A stretch of DNA of 15,947 nucleotides from Rhynchosporium graminicola. Taxonomy: Eukaryota > Ascomycota > Leotiomycetes > Helotiales > Ploettnerulaceae. Below the pieces are notes generated by a model. It ran no database searches and was not told where the DNA came from. It saw nothing but the letters and a program-made list of their open reading frames with translations. Numbering within the stretch: the first letter of the stretch is position 1; each line of letters starts with the position of its first letter. The position numbers and the translations under genes are program-made. Location: contig FJUW01000028.1 in the NCBI GenBank assembly GCA_900074885.1, positions 1 through 15,947 of the forward strand. The letters are read 5' to 3'. Positions 1 to 9,329 of the stretch are shown here, in pieces.

Positions 1-1640
1 TTCCGTTAGTAGTAATAATATATCTAAAGTATTTAGTCCGAGTAATATGGAATTCGCTTTTCTTAATATCTACCTAAAGTCTAGTATTTATTAAGCGTTA
101 TAATACTAATTTAATATATTCCTTATATTCCTAGAGCGTTTCCGAGTATATAAGGATATTATCTAAGTAAGCTATATAGAAATTATCTAAGTAGTCTAGT
201 AATATATTATTTATATATCGCTAGTATATACTAGGTCTATTATAGAGCTTAAAAAGTAGTACTTTATATTTATAGGATCCGAAGCAGGTTCGGAAGGTAA
301 TATACTCCTCTGATTCGGGGTCTATATAAATATAATTAAATACTACCCGGATATCTAGTTTAATAAAGATTACTACTTTAGATATACGAGTTAAGAGCTT
401 ATTAATCTTAAGTATTAGATATAAATCCTTTCGAGTAATCGTATTAAGCTTACGATAGTTAATATAGAAGCGTAATCCTCTATCGGCCTTTTTAATAAAT
501 AGTATAAGTAATATAAAGGGACTTTAGCTAGATTTAATAAATCCCTTATTTAAGTTCTCTATAAGATACTCCTTAGTTACTCGTAATTCGTCTATAGATT
601 ACTAATATAAGAGCGAATATATATTAGGTAATAGTTCTTCTAAAATAATTTTATAATTATATAAGTAATATAGTAGAAGAATATTAGAATCCCGCTTAGA
701 AAAGGCTTCCTTAAGAGTATAATACTATTCCGGTAGCTTTTCGGCTACGAGTTATTTAGTATCAGGATCCTTAGGAGAGTTACTATTTAGATAGTCTTAT
801 AAGAAATAATCTATCTCGTAGATACTAGTAAAGAATAATTCAGAACTTTTATATTTTATATTAAAGTAAAAAGCTATAGTATTAATTTAGTAAATCGGAA
901 CTAGTTTCTAGATCCTTAGAGGTTAAGAGGAGCACTTATAGTAAGGTTTTAGCGTAAGTACCTTTCTCGATAAATTCAGAGCGGAAAGGGGTTCGGATTC
1001 CTTAGTAATAAGCGGAAATAAGTTAAAAGGTAAGGATAATATATTAATATACTATATCGCTACTATTTAGTATAATTAGTATTAGTCTAGCTAGTTTATA
1101 GCTAAGTCCTACGCGTTAGTATCGATTTAGTAAGATCGATTAATACTAAGTTTATAAGGTAGTAGAGTTATAATTATCTCCTTATAGTATTAGAGAGTAG
1201 CTAAATAGCGTTCTAACTATAATAGCTTATAGTAAAGCGTATTTAGCTTAACCTGAAATCGTTATATCTATTTAATACTAATAATTATATCTTATTATCC
1301 TAAATCGAGGAGAATAAAAGAGTAATTATAAATACGCTTACTATTAATAGAAAAATATAAATATATAAAATAAGTAATATAAGTTCTAATAGATTATTAG
1401 AAACTACGTATTATAATAGAATAAGATAATAGCTCGATTTTAATACTAAGGGCCCCTAATAGTTATCCGGTAAGAGTATAATTAATAAATAGATAACTAT
1501 TCGCTCCGGTATTAATTAGGCTATTTATAGAGACTCCTAGCTTATTTATACTAATTATAATCAGGTATATAAATTACTTACCTCTTATTAAGGAGTTAAA
1601 GTCTAGATTAGAGAGATTATACTTATATAAACCTAAGAAG
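1..1640 (-). pseudogene. pol: Element B pol, N-terminal half (protease and reverse transcriptase), RIP-degraded, cut by window edge
   Basis: This is the reverse complement of element A pol from about 4675 to 6313. It encodes an aspartic protease followed by reverse transcriptase. The protease motif, DTGA in element A, reads NTGA here because the catalytic Asp codon (1511-1513) has become AAT. The reverse transcriptase active site, YLDD in the family, reads YLDN (158-169), the same change as in element A. Stop codons occur every few tens of codons at former Gln and Trp positions. The frame runs off the left edge just after the palm domain. RNase H, integrase and chromodomain are outside the window. 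Either the protease change or the polymerase change alone would inactivate it. Confidence 0.85.
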
Positions 1641-2657
1641 GAGTTTTTACTTAAGCTTTATCGTTTCCCTCTAGTATTAATCTAGATTCGGAGGGTATAT
1701 CTTCTACTATTTCCTTAGTTACTTAATCTTCTTCCGGAAATTCGTTAATTAATTAAACCTTAGGTAAGTTAGAGTAATCTAGCTTAATATAACTAAGCTA
1801 TCTATAATTATAATACTTAGGGGGTTCTCCGGTCGAGGTAGTAAGGCGTTTTAGCGCGGAGGAAGTACTAGACTATACTAAGGTAAAGGTATATATATAT
1901 AGTATAAGAGTAGTTTATCGAGGAGCTAAGCTTAAGGACTAGTAAGAGGTAGAACTAGTAATAATCGTAGTAGTAATAATAAGCTTATAGTATTATACCT
2001 AAGTAATAGCTTTCTCAGGATAAGTATATTCTAAGTTATAGTAATACTTAATATTAAAAGAAAATAAGGATCTAACTATAGAAGCGTAATCCTTATTCTA
2101 TATTAGTTTAATAATAAGAGTTAAAGCGCATAAGGATAGTATAATCTTATCTTATATATAAAAGAACTACTCTTTCTTTTTAACTTTACTTTAGATAATA
2201 GCGCTTTAAAATTAACTATAAAACTCAGCGAAAGTCTCGCGTATATAGCTAAGTTATTATATTTCTAAGTAGTAGAAAGTATTATAGTAATTATCTTCCT
2301 CTAAACTAGTAAGAAAGTTCTCCTCTAATAAGGAGATTATTTTATCGCTAGTTTTAAACTCGTTAGCGAGATACTAAAGCGTAAGATACTCCTTAGCTAA
2401 TCTAGTAACTAGCCCCTAAACGAGAACGCGCTAAGAGAAGTCCGTAAGGTAATAGTCAGCGTTTATAGCTAGCCGGTCTCGTATCGATACTCTCTATTAG
2501 AGGAAAGTAAAGTCCGATCTATTATCTAAGAGTAAGATCTTCTTAATAAGATAAGACTTCCTAAGGCGTAACTCTACTAATTCGGCGCCGGGAGAAGGAG
2601 ATAGTTTATTAGGAATAGTATCCTCTCTTTTAGTACTACGTATCAGAATAGAGTTTA
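1588..2657 (-). pseudogene. gag: Element B gag, distal part, left of the element A insertion
   Basis: This is the C-terminal two thirds of the B capsid protein gene. It matches element A 3657-4726 in reverse complement with transitions only. Together with 11852-12559 it made one gag gene before element A inserted at 2653-2657. The five bases GTTTA at the break occur again on the far side of element A. The copy has many stop codons of the TAA and TAG type at former Gln codons. It cannot give a full capsid protein. Confidence 0.85.
2653..2657. repeat. Target-site duplication, left copy (GTTTA)
   Basis: These five bases lie directly before the first LTR base of element A and recur directly after its 3' LTR (11036-11040). 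The uninterrupted sequence in element A's own gag (3657-3661, reverse complement) has the pentamer once, in the context AGA-GTTTA-TTAGG. Five bases is the usual duplication length for Ty3/Gypsy integration. Confidence 0.92.
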
Positions 2658-2735
2658 TATAACGACAGCTCACCTGAATATCATATGAGAAGAAGGATAG
2701 ATAATAGGGCCCAAGTTCATAAGTATCCCGGCAGA

Positions 2736-2769
2736 ACTAGTATCCGACCCGGTATAGTATCGGACTAGT
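2736..2769. promoter_or_regulatory. Imperfect inverted repeat in LTR U3
   Basis: ACTAGT-AT-CCGA (2736-2747) faces TCGG-ACTAGT (2760-2769) across a 12-base loop, with two unpaired bases in one arm. It lies just upstream of the TATA box and is kept in the 3' LTR of element A. It could be a protein-binding dyad or a hairpin. The function is unknown. Confidence 0.4.
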
Positions 2770-2774
2770 ACTAG

Positions 2775-2787
2775 TATATATATATAA
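2775..2787 (+). promoter_or_regulatory. TATA box of the LTR promoter
   Basis: An alternating TATATATATATAA stretch lies 117 bases into the LTR and about 40-50 bases upstream of the predicted transcript start at 2826. The same stretch is present in the other LTR copies, for instance 10882-10894. In a region this rich in TA the sequence alone is weak evidence. Its conserved place between the dyad and the pyrimidine-rich tract supports it. Confidence 0.5.
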
Positions 2788-2825
2788 GGTACCTTATACT
2801 CTATCTCTCTTCTTCTTCCTTCCTT

Positions 2826-2836
2826 ATCTTTTTATT
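2826..2836 (+). promoter_or_regulatory. Predicted 5' end of the transcript; primer segment for self-priming
   Basis: ATCTTTTTATT in the LTR is exactly complementary over 11 bases to the first 11 bases after the LTR (2929-2939). In Tf1 and sushi-type elements the first 11 bases of the mRNA fold back on such a site and prime reverse transcription without a tRNA. The less mutated 3' LTR has ATCTTTTTGTT (10933-10943), so the ancestral pair was probably ATCTTTTTGTT with AACAAAAAGAT, still fully complementary. Confidence 0.7.
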
Positions 2837-2928
2837 TCCTTCGTAGTAGACTATATAAGATCGCTCTTAGCCTCCCTACTCGTTTATTCTTACTTATATA
2901 CTACTTTAAGTCTTATATCGTTATATTA

Positions 2929-2939
2929 AATAAAAAGAT
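2929..2939 (+). promoter_or_regulatory. Primer-binding site, self-priming type
   Basis: AATAAAAAGAT starts at the first base after the 5' LTR, where a primer-binding site belongs. It does not have the TGG start that pairs with a tRNA 3' CCA end. It pairs perfectly with 2826-2836 inside the LTR. Element B has the same pair (12574-12584 with 12677-12687). Confidence 0.7.
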
Positions 2940-2953
2940 TAAGATAGCCGGAG

Positions 2954-4726
2954 ATAGCTTACTATAATATCTTATTACTAAGTTAGTTATTCGATAACTA
3001 CTCGTATATAGCCGAGATACTAGAGATCTCTTAGATAACTATAAATCAGGGTTTAATTTAGCTTATTATAAATAGTATAATAGAGGAAGTCTTCGCTAAC
3101 GCTCCTTTAATAACACCCTTAGTATAAAGGAATTATAAATAGATTTTAAAGAAAGTATAATAAATACCCCGGAACTTTAACCTTTACGTATCGCCGCCGA
3201 AATAGCCCCGATATACCCCTTTTTAAGCTACTATTATAGCTCTTAACTAATAAATTAGAGACCTCTCTAGTTCTAAGGGAACTTAACGCGATCCTCCCTA
3301 CTCTACCTCCGAACCTAATCTATTATACTCTTCCTTACTTTAAACGTCTCTTACCTTAGAGAACGTTAATACTTTATTAAGGAAGTACTAACTAAGAGGA
3401 AAAGGAAAATAAAAGCGAAATTCACTAGGAGTATAATCGCTAAGTACTCCTACTACTATAAGTAACTCGAACCTGATCTATTCCCTTTTATAATAATTAG
3501 TAAACTAAGAGGAAAAGAATAACTCTCTAGAAGATACTATAGATAGACTAATCTCCGCATAAGATAAGTTCCTTATAAGGGTCTCTCGCCTATCTTCGAC
3601 TCTCCTACTAGAACTAATACTATAATCTCCGCGTATAGTAGAGTTTAATAACCTAATAAACTCTATTCTGATATATAGTACTAAGAGAGAGGATACTATT
3701 CCTAATAAACTATCTCCCTCTCCCGGCGCCGAATTAGTAGAGTTACGCCCTAGGAAGTCTTATCTTATTAAGAAGATCTTACCCCTAGATAATAGATCAG
3801 ACTTTACCTTCCTCTAATAGAGAGTATCGATACGAGACCAGCTAGCTATAAACGCTAACTACTACTCTATAGACTTCTCCTAGCGCGTTCTTATTTAGGG
3901 GCTAGTTACTAGATTAGCTAAAGAGTATCTTACGCTTTAGTACCTTACTAATAAGTTTAAAACTAGCGATAAAATAATCTCCTTATTAGAGAAGAACTTT
4001 CTTACTAGTTTAGAGGAAGATAATTACTATAACGCTTTCTACTACTTAGAAATATAATAACCCGGCTATATATATAAGACTTTCGCCGAGTTTCGTAGTC
4101 GATTTTAAAGCGCTACTATCTAAAGTAAAGTTAAAAAGAAAAAGTAGTTCTTCTATATATAAGATAAGATTATACTATCCTTACGCGCTTTAACTCTTAT
4201 TATTAAACTAATATAGAATAAGGACTACGCTTCTATAGTTAGATTATTACTTTCTTTTAATACTAAGTATTACTATAACTTAGAATATATCTATCCCGAG
4301 AAAGCTACTACTTAGGTATAATACCGTAAGCTTACTATTACTATTATAACTACTACTAGTTCTACCTCTTACCGGTCCTTAAGCTTAGCTCCTCGATAAA
4401 CTACTCTCGTATTATACGTACGTACTTCTACCCCGGTACGAGCTAGTACTCCCTCCGCGCTAAAACGCCTTACTACCTCGACCGGAGAACTCCTTAAGTA
4501 TTATAGTTATAAATAGCTCGGTTATATTAAGCTAGATTACCCTAACCCGCCTAAGGTTTAATTAATCGATAAATTTCCGGAAGAGGATTAAGTAACTAAG
4601 GAAGTAGTAGAAGATATACCCTCCGAATCTGGACTAATACTAGAGGGAAATAATAAGGCTTAAGTAAAAACTCTTTCTTAAGTCTATATAAGTATAATCT
4701 CTCTAATCTTAACTTTAACTCCCTAA
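2954..4726 (+). pseudogene. gag: Element A gag (capsid/nucleocapsid), RIP-degraded
   Basis: The gene would encode the structural Gag polyprotein of about 590 residues that packages the element RNA in virus-like particles. One frame can be followed from 2954 to 4726 through many in-frame TAA and TAG codons at former Gln codons. The likely start is ATA-GCT at 2954, a former ATG-GCT changed by RIP, 25 bases after the LTR. The middle (about 3700-4260) has the long helical segments typical of capsid. Near the C-terminus a CCHC zinc knuckle (4502-4540) is recognisable by its spacing and by the GYIKLDYPNPP string, but all its Cys and His residues are Tyr. The original stop is uncertain; 4724-4729 holds two stops in a row. 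Pol follows in a different frame. Element B carries the same gene. Confidence 0.85.
4502..4540 (+). other. Destroyed CCHC zinc knuckle of gag
   Basis: The codons at the positions of the zinc ligands (4502-4504, 4508-4510 or adjacent, 4523-4525, 4538-4540) are all TAT or TAC. The local reading is YYSYK-stop-LGYIKLDY. A standard knuckle reads C-x2-C-x4-H-x4-C. TGT and CAC codons become TAT by single RIP transitions. Confidence 0.75.
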
Positions 4727-4749
4727 TAGGAGGTAAGTAATTTATATAC

Positions 4750-5100
4750 CTAACTATAATTAATATAAATAGGCTAGGAGTCTCTATAAATAGCCTGATC
4801 GATACCGGAGCGAACAGTTATCTATTTATTAATTATACTCTTATTAGATAACTATCGGGAGCTCTTAGTATTAAAATCGAGCTACTGCCTTATTCTATTC
4901 TAATACGTAGTTTCTAATAGTCTATTAGAACTTATATTACCTATTTTATACGTTTATACTTTTCTATTAATAGTAAGCGTATTTATAATTACTCTTTTAT
5001 TCTCCTCGATTTAGGATAATAAGATATAATTATTAGTATTAAATAGTTATAACGATTTCAAGTTAAGCTAGATACGCTCTATTATAAGCTACTATAGTCG
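4750..5100 (+). other. Aspartic protease domain of element A pol
   Basis: The sequence LIDTGANSYLFIN (from 4795) carries the catalytic DTGA, intact here. Further on (about 5011-5070) a DLG-x2-DIIISI segment matches the family's flap and end motif, normally ending ILG or IIG. The protease cuts the Gag and Pol polyproteins in the particle. Confidence 0.85.
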
Positions 5101-5599
5101 GAACGCTATCTAGCTACTCTTTAATACGATAAGAAGATAATTATAACTCTACTGCCTTATAAACTTAGTATTAATCGATCTTACTAAATCGATACTAATA
5201 CGCGGGACTTAGCTATAAACTAGCTAGACTAACGCTAATTATACTAAATAGTAGTAATATAGTATATTAATATATCGTCTCTACCCTTTAACTTATTTCC
5301 GCTTATCGCTAAGGAATCCGAACCCCTTTCCGCTCCGAATTCATCGAGAAAGGTACTTGCGCCGAAACCTTACTATAAGTGCTCCTCTTAACCTCTGAGG
5401 ATCTAGAAACTAGTTCCGATTTACTAAATTAATACTATAGCTTTTTACTTTAATATAAAATATAAAAGTTCTGAATTATTCTTTACTAGTATCTATAAGA
5501 TAAACCGCTTCTTATAAGATTATCTAAATAGTAACTCTCCTAAGGATCCTGATACCGAACGACTTATAGCTGAAAAGCTATTAGAATAGTACTATATTC

Positions 5600-6330
5600 T
5601 TAAGGAAGCTTTTTCTAAGCGAGATTCTAATATTCTTCCGCTATATCGCTTATATAATTATAAAATTATTCTAGAAGAACTATTACTTAATATATATTCG
5701 CCCTTATATTAGTAATCTATAGATAAATTATAAGTAACTAAGGAATATCTTATAAAGAACTTAGATAAGGGATTTATTAAATCTAACTAAAGTCCCTTTA
5801 TATTACTTATATTATTTATTAAAAAGGCCGATAGAGGATTACGCTTCTATATTAACTATTATAAGCTTAATACGATTACTCGAAAGGATTTATATCTAAT
5901 ACTTAGGATTAATAAGCTCTTAACTCGTATATCTAAAGTAGTAATCTTTACTAAACTAGATATCCGGGTAGTATTTAATTATATCTATATAGACTCCGAA
6001 TTAGAGGAGTATATTACCTTCCGAACCCGCTTCGGATCCTATAAATATAAAATACTACCTTTTAGGCTCTATAATAGACCTAGTATATACTAGCGATATA
6101 TAAATAATATATTATTAGATTACTTAGATAATTTCTATATAGCTTACTTAGATAATATCCTTATATACTCGGAAATATTCTAGGAATATAAAGAATATAT
6201 TAAATTAGTACTATAATACTTAATAGATATTAGACTTTAAGTAGATATTAAGAAAAGCGAATTCCATATTACTCGGACTAAATACCTCGGATATATTGTT
6301 ACTATTAACGGAATTAAGCTAGATCCCGAG
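5600..6330 (+). other. Reverse transcriptase domain of element A pol
   Basis: The typical Gypsy start is visible: a YRLYNYKI segment, then NLDKGFIK, LFIKKA and GLRFYINYYKLN (family form: GLRFCVDYRKLN). TKLDIR starts at about 5950 and carries the first catalytic Asp. EEYITFRTRFGSYKYK follows. The metal-binding YLDD reads YLDN (6145-6156), so one catalytic Asp is lost. Confidence 0.92.
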
Positions 6331-6539
6331 AAAGTAGTACTATTAGTAGACTAGAAGTACCCCGAAATAGTAATAACTATAAAATCCTTCTTAGGATTCT
6401 ATAAGTTCTACTATTAATTTATTCGGAATTTCGGCCTTATTACTAAACTTCTCTTAGTACTTACTCGGCCTATAGTACTATAGAATTTCACTAACGATTA
6501 TAAGAAGTCCTTCGACGATTTATATTAATAGCTACTATT

Positions 6540-6960
6540 AGTATAGAAACTATACTATTTCGACCCTAAATTATAAACTAAACTAGAAACTAATACTTCC
6601 GATAGTATAATAGCTAGAGTTATCTCCTAATTATATAAAGATAACTAATAGTATCTAATTAGATTCTACTCTTATATTCTTAATAGATATAAACTAAACT
6701 AAGAGATCTACGATAAGGAGCTATACGCTATTATTAAGTCTTTCTAGAAATAGAGACCGGAACTTATATCTCTATAATACTATACTAGCGTATATATAGA
6801 CTATTGATCCTTAGAATACTTTATAACTACTAAGGTCTTAACTAGTAAGTAAGCTAGATAAATAGAATTCCTTTCTGAATTTAACTTTTAAATTATATAT
6901 ACGCTTAGTAAAGATAACGCTAAAGCTAATATCTTTAGCTATAGGAAATAAGATCTAAGG
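6540..6960 (+). other. RNase H domain of element A pol
   Basis: The segment FDPKL-stop-TKLETNTSDS (about 6560-6610) corresponds to the family's HFDP...LETDASD start, with the catalytic Asp changed to Asn at 6592-6594. EIYDKELYAIIKSF follows at about 6700-6745, matching the NYEIHDKELLAIV motif. This domain removes RNA from the RNA:DNA hybrid. Confidence 0.85.
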
Positions 6961-7149
6961 ATATAGGAATAATAGAAATAGGATAGTAGATCTCGGGTTT
7001 TATTACCTCTAAACCGCTTAGACCTTAGGATTAACGCGGAACTAGCTAAGTATTATATCGATTAAATTAGTTATATATACCTAATATCGCTAAGGACTAA
7101 TACGCTACCGGAACTCGCACGTAATTCCTTTAATTTAATCGAGAAGTTA

Positions 7150-8270
7150 TATTAATTTAACTAAGAATTATTCTCTAATAAACGGAATATATTAGGAGAT
7201 AGCTATACTATTAATAATAGTTTATTACTTTATAATAGTTATTTATACGTATAACGCTATACTTTACTATATACTTGTTTAATTAGCGAAATCTACGATT
7301 AAGTTTCTTCCGCTTATCTAAATACTCGTAAGACTACTAAAATAATTTCTACTTGTTACTATTAGAAAGGACTCGTATCGGATATAAAATAGTATACTCG
7401 TAATTACTGCTCCTATTAGTACTCTTATCCGAAGTAAACGAAATAATAAGAATTCCTCTACTTATTACTAGTACTTAGCTACTTTATATAGTACTTAGCT
7501 ATAGATTTTAAGGACTTCTCGCCTAATAACTAAGGATTTAATAGGATATTAGTATTTATCGACCGCCTAGGGAAAGACTCTATATCGATACTATACTACT
7601 ATAATATCGATACCCGCGGGATAGTAACGTTATTTATCTAATAGATATATCGTTTTAGATATATCCTTAAGTTAATTATATCTAACTAAGGAGCTTAGTT
7701 AGTCTTATCTTTCTAGTAAGAGTTTTATTATATAATTAGAGTTAAGGTTAAGCTCTCTACTTCCTTCTACTAGTAAACTAATAGATAAACGGAGATTATA
7801 AATTAGTATATTAACTAACGCCTTAGACTTTTCGTTAATTACTACTAGAGTAACTAGGGCGAACTACTACTAATAATAGACTGCGCTTAAGTAACCTTAC
7901 CTTACGACTCTATTAGTATAGCGCTATATACTCTTAAATATAGTATATTACTACGGAATAGCTAGAACTAGAAGTAACTTACCGGATCGATACTGTAAGA
8001 GAAGCTTAACTATACTAATATTAAATCTCTAGCTAAACGTGCTAAATCCGCTATCGAGGTTATAAAAGCTAATATACTAGCTACTTAGTATAGGATAAGC
8101 GCTATAACTAACCCGAAACGGTATAGTATCAACTAGGAAGTTGAAGATAAGGTATTTCTCTCTATAAGGAACCTTAAGAATTACTAGCTAAGTAAGAAGC
8201 TATCTAGTCTCTAGGTAGGATTATACTAGGTCCTAGCTAAGATCGGATACTCCTATAAGCTAGATTTACC
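7150..8270 (+). other. Integrase of element A pol: zinc domain, DDE core, GPF/Y-like module
   Basis: The zinc-binding HHCC module (about 7290-7420) ends in RNYCSYQYS, where the outer Cys residues of CxxC are Tyr. In the catalytic core the first Asp (IDFKDF) is at 7504-7506. The second, in the family's SDxGAQ motif, is Asn (7684-7686). The Glu is intact in TEIIN (7792-7794). At about 8200-8265 the VGLY-stop-VLAKIGYSYKLDLP string matches the GPF/Y module. With one catalytic residue gone and many stops, it is inactive. Confidence 0.88.
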
Positions 8271-8729
8271 CCCGGGATCTTCTATATACGATATATTCGC
8301 CCCCGAATTACTCTTCAAGGACCCGGACGACCTGTTACTAGGCTAGGAGTTACTAAACCTACCCCTAGAGGTTATTACTACTTAAGAAGAGTAGGAGTTA
8401 TAAGATATACTCGCTATATAGCTCCTAAGAGGTAATCTGAAGTATTAAGTTAGCTAGCTAGGCTACGACCCGGACCTAACTTAGTATAACGCTTCCGACC
8501 TAATAGATACTCTATATAAGCTTAGAGACTTCTATACTACTAACCTAAGTAAACCTAGACCTTCACGTAAACTAGATTAGTAGATTAAGGCCTAGGAAGA
8601 CGGAATAAATAACTATAGTTACTTAGAGGATAATAAGCTATTATAGTTACTAGTATCAGAATTTATTACTAGAAATAATCCCCCGATTATACTCTATAAT
8701 AACGCTATATCTAAAACTCTATTTCTTTA
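8132..8729 (+). repeat. 598-bp direct repeat, copy 1 (end of integrase, chromodomain, pol C-terminus)
   Basis: This copy pairs with 8731-9328 at a constant offset of 599. I counted about 34 differences by eye, every one a transition, with no indels. The first copy stays in the pol frame. The copies meet at the single N (8730), so a contig overlap left unmerged is more likely than a biological tandem repeat. Confidence 0.9.
8380..8530 (+). other. Integrase C-terminal chromodomain
   Basis: The string DILAI-stop-LLRGNLKY-stop-VS-stop-LGYDPDLT corresponds to the chromovirus chromodomain, with the usual pattern of ILAxRxxRGKLKYxVKWxGYDP followed by ExxxxL. The stops fall at former Arg, Gln and Trp codons. 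This domain guides integration towards chromatin with particular histone marks, often heterochromatin. The same segment is repeated after the N (about 8979-9129). Confidence 0.85.
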
Positions 8730-8730
8730 N
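8730..8730. other. Single N: probable contig join or gap
   Basis: An undetermined base sits between two direct repeats. The true size and content of the gap are unknown. Pol changes frame across it only because of the repeat. Confidence 0.85.
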
Positions 8731-9329
8731 ACTAGGAAGTTAAAGATAAGGTATTTCTCTCTATAAGGAACCTTAAGAATTACTAGCTAAGTAAGAAGCT
8801 ATCTAGTCTCTAGGTAGGATTATACTAGGTCCTAGCTAAGATCGGATACTCCTATAAGCTAGATTTACCCCCGGGATCTTCTATATATAATATATTCGCT
8901 TCTGAATTACTCTTTAAGGACTCGGACGACCTATTACTAGACTAGGAGTTACTAAACTTACCCCCGGAAGTTATTACTACTTAAGAAGAGTAGGAGTTAT
9001 AAGATATACTTATTATATAGCTCCTAAGAGGTAATCTGAAGTATTAAGTTAGCTAGCTAAGCTATAACCCGGACTTAACTTAGTATAACGCTTCTGACTT
9101 AATAAGTACTCTATATAAGCTTAGAGACTTCTATACTATTAACCTAAGTAAACCTAGACCTCCGCGTAAACTAGATTAGTAGATTAAGGCTTAGGAAGAC
9201 GGAATAGATAACTATAGTCACTTAGAGGATAATAAGCTATTATAGTTACTAGTATTAGAATTTATTACTAGGAATAATCCCCTGATTATACTCTATAATA
9301 ACGCTATATCTAAAACTCTATTTCTTTAA
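8731..9329 (+). pseudogene. pol: Repeat copy 2 with the C-terminal end of pol
   Basis: This second copy of the integrase end and chromodomain (direct repeat to 9328) carries pol through to its stop at 9327-9329, after the residues SKTLFL. It has more T and A than copy 1 at most differing sites but fewer at some. So it is not simply a later stage of the same molecule. Its end overlaps the antisense gene by 20 bases (9310-9329). Confidence 0.8.

Larger units (their letters stand above)
2658..2928 (+). repeat. 5' LTR of element A
   Basis: This 271-bp LTR starts TATAACGACAG and ends CGTTATATTA. It matches the 3' LTR at 10765-11035 over its whole length with no indels and about 15 transitions. 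Element B's LTR at 12585-12855 is the same length. Element B's copy starts with TGTGAC, so the canonical TG end was lost here by a G-to-A change. A TATA box, an imperfect hairpin and the presumed transcription start are inside it (separate entries). Confidence 0.95.
4681..8729 (+). pseudogene. pol: Element A pol (protease, reverse transcriptase, RNase H, integrase, chromodomain), RIP-degraded
   Basis: The gene would encode the Pol polyprotein that matures Gag, copies the RNA into DNA and inserts it. A single frame runs from about 4681 to the N at 8730 without any frameshift, but with dense stops at former Gln and Trp codons. The frame is -1 relative to gag, with which it overlaps. Domain order is protease (from about 4750, LIDTGAN at 4795-4815), reverse transcriptase (about 5600-6330), RNase H (about 6540-6960), integrase (about 7150-8270) and chromodomain (about 8380-8530). 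After the N, a repeated segment carries the end of pol in another frame to a stop at 9327-9329. Having integrase after RNase H is the Gypsy order, and the C-terminal chromodomain marks a chromovirus. Confidence 0.9.

Noticed and set aside
1..2657. An independent gene cluster on the minus strand
   Set aside because: It is the reverse complement of 3657-6313 with transitions only, hence the second half of element B.
2775..2787. A TA microsatellite
   Set aside because: It has a fixed place and length in the LTR copies, as expected for a TATA box.
2929..2950. A tRNA-type primer-binding site
   Set aside because: There is no TGG start after the LTR, and the site is perfectly complementary to the element's own LTR, which fits self-priming.
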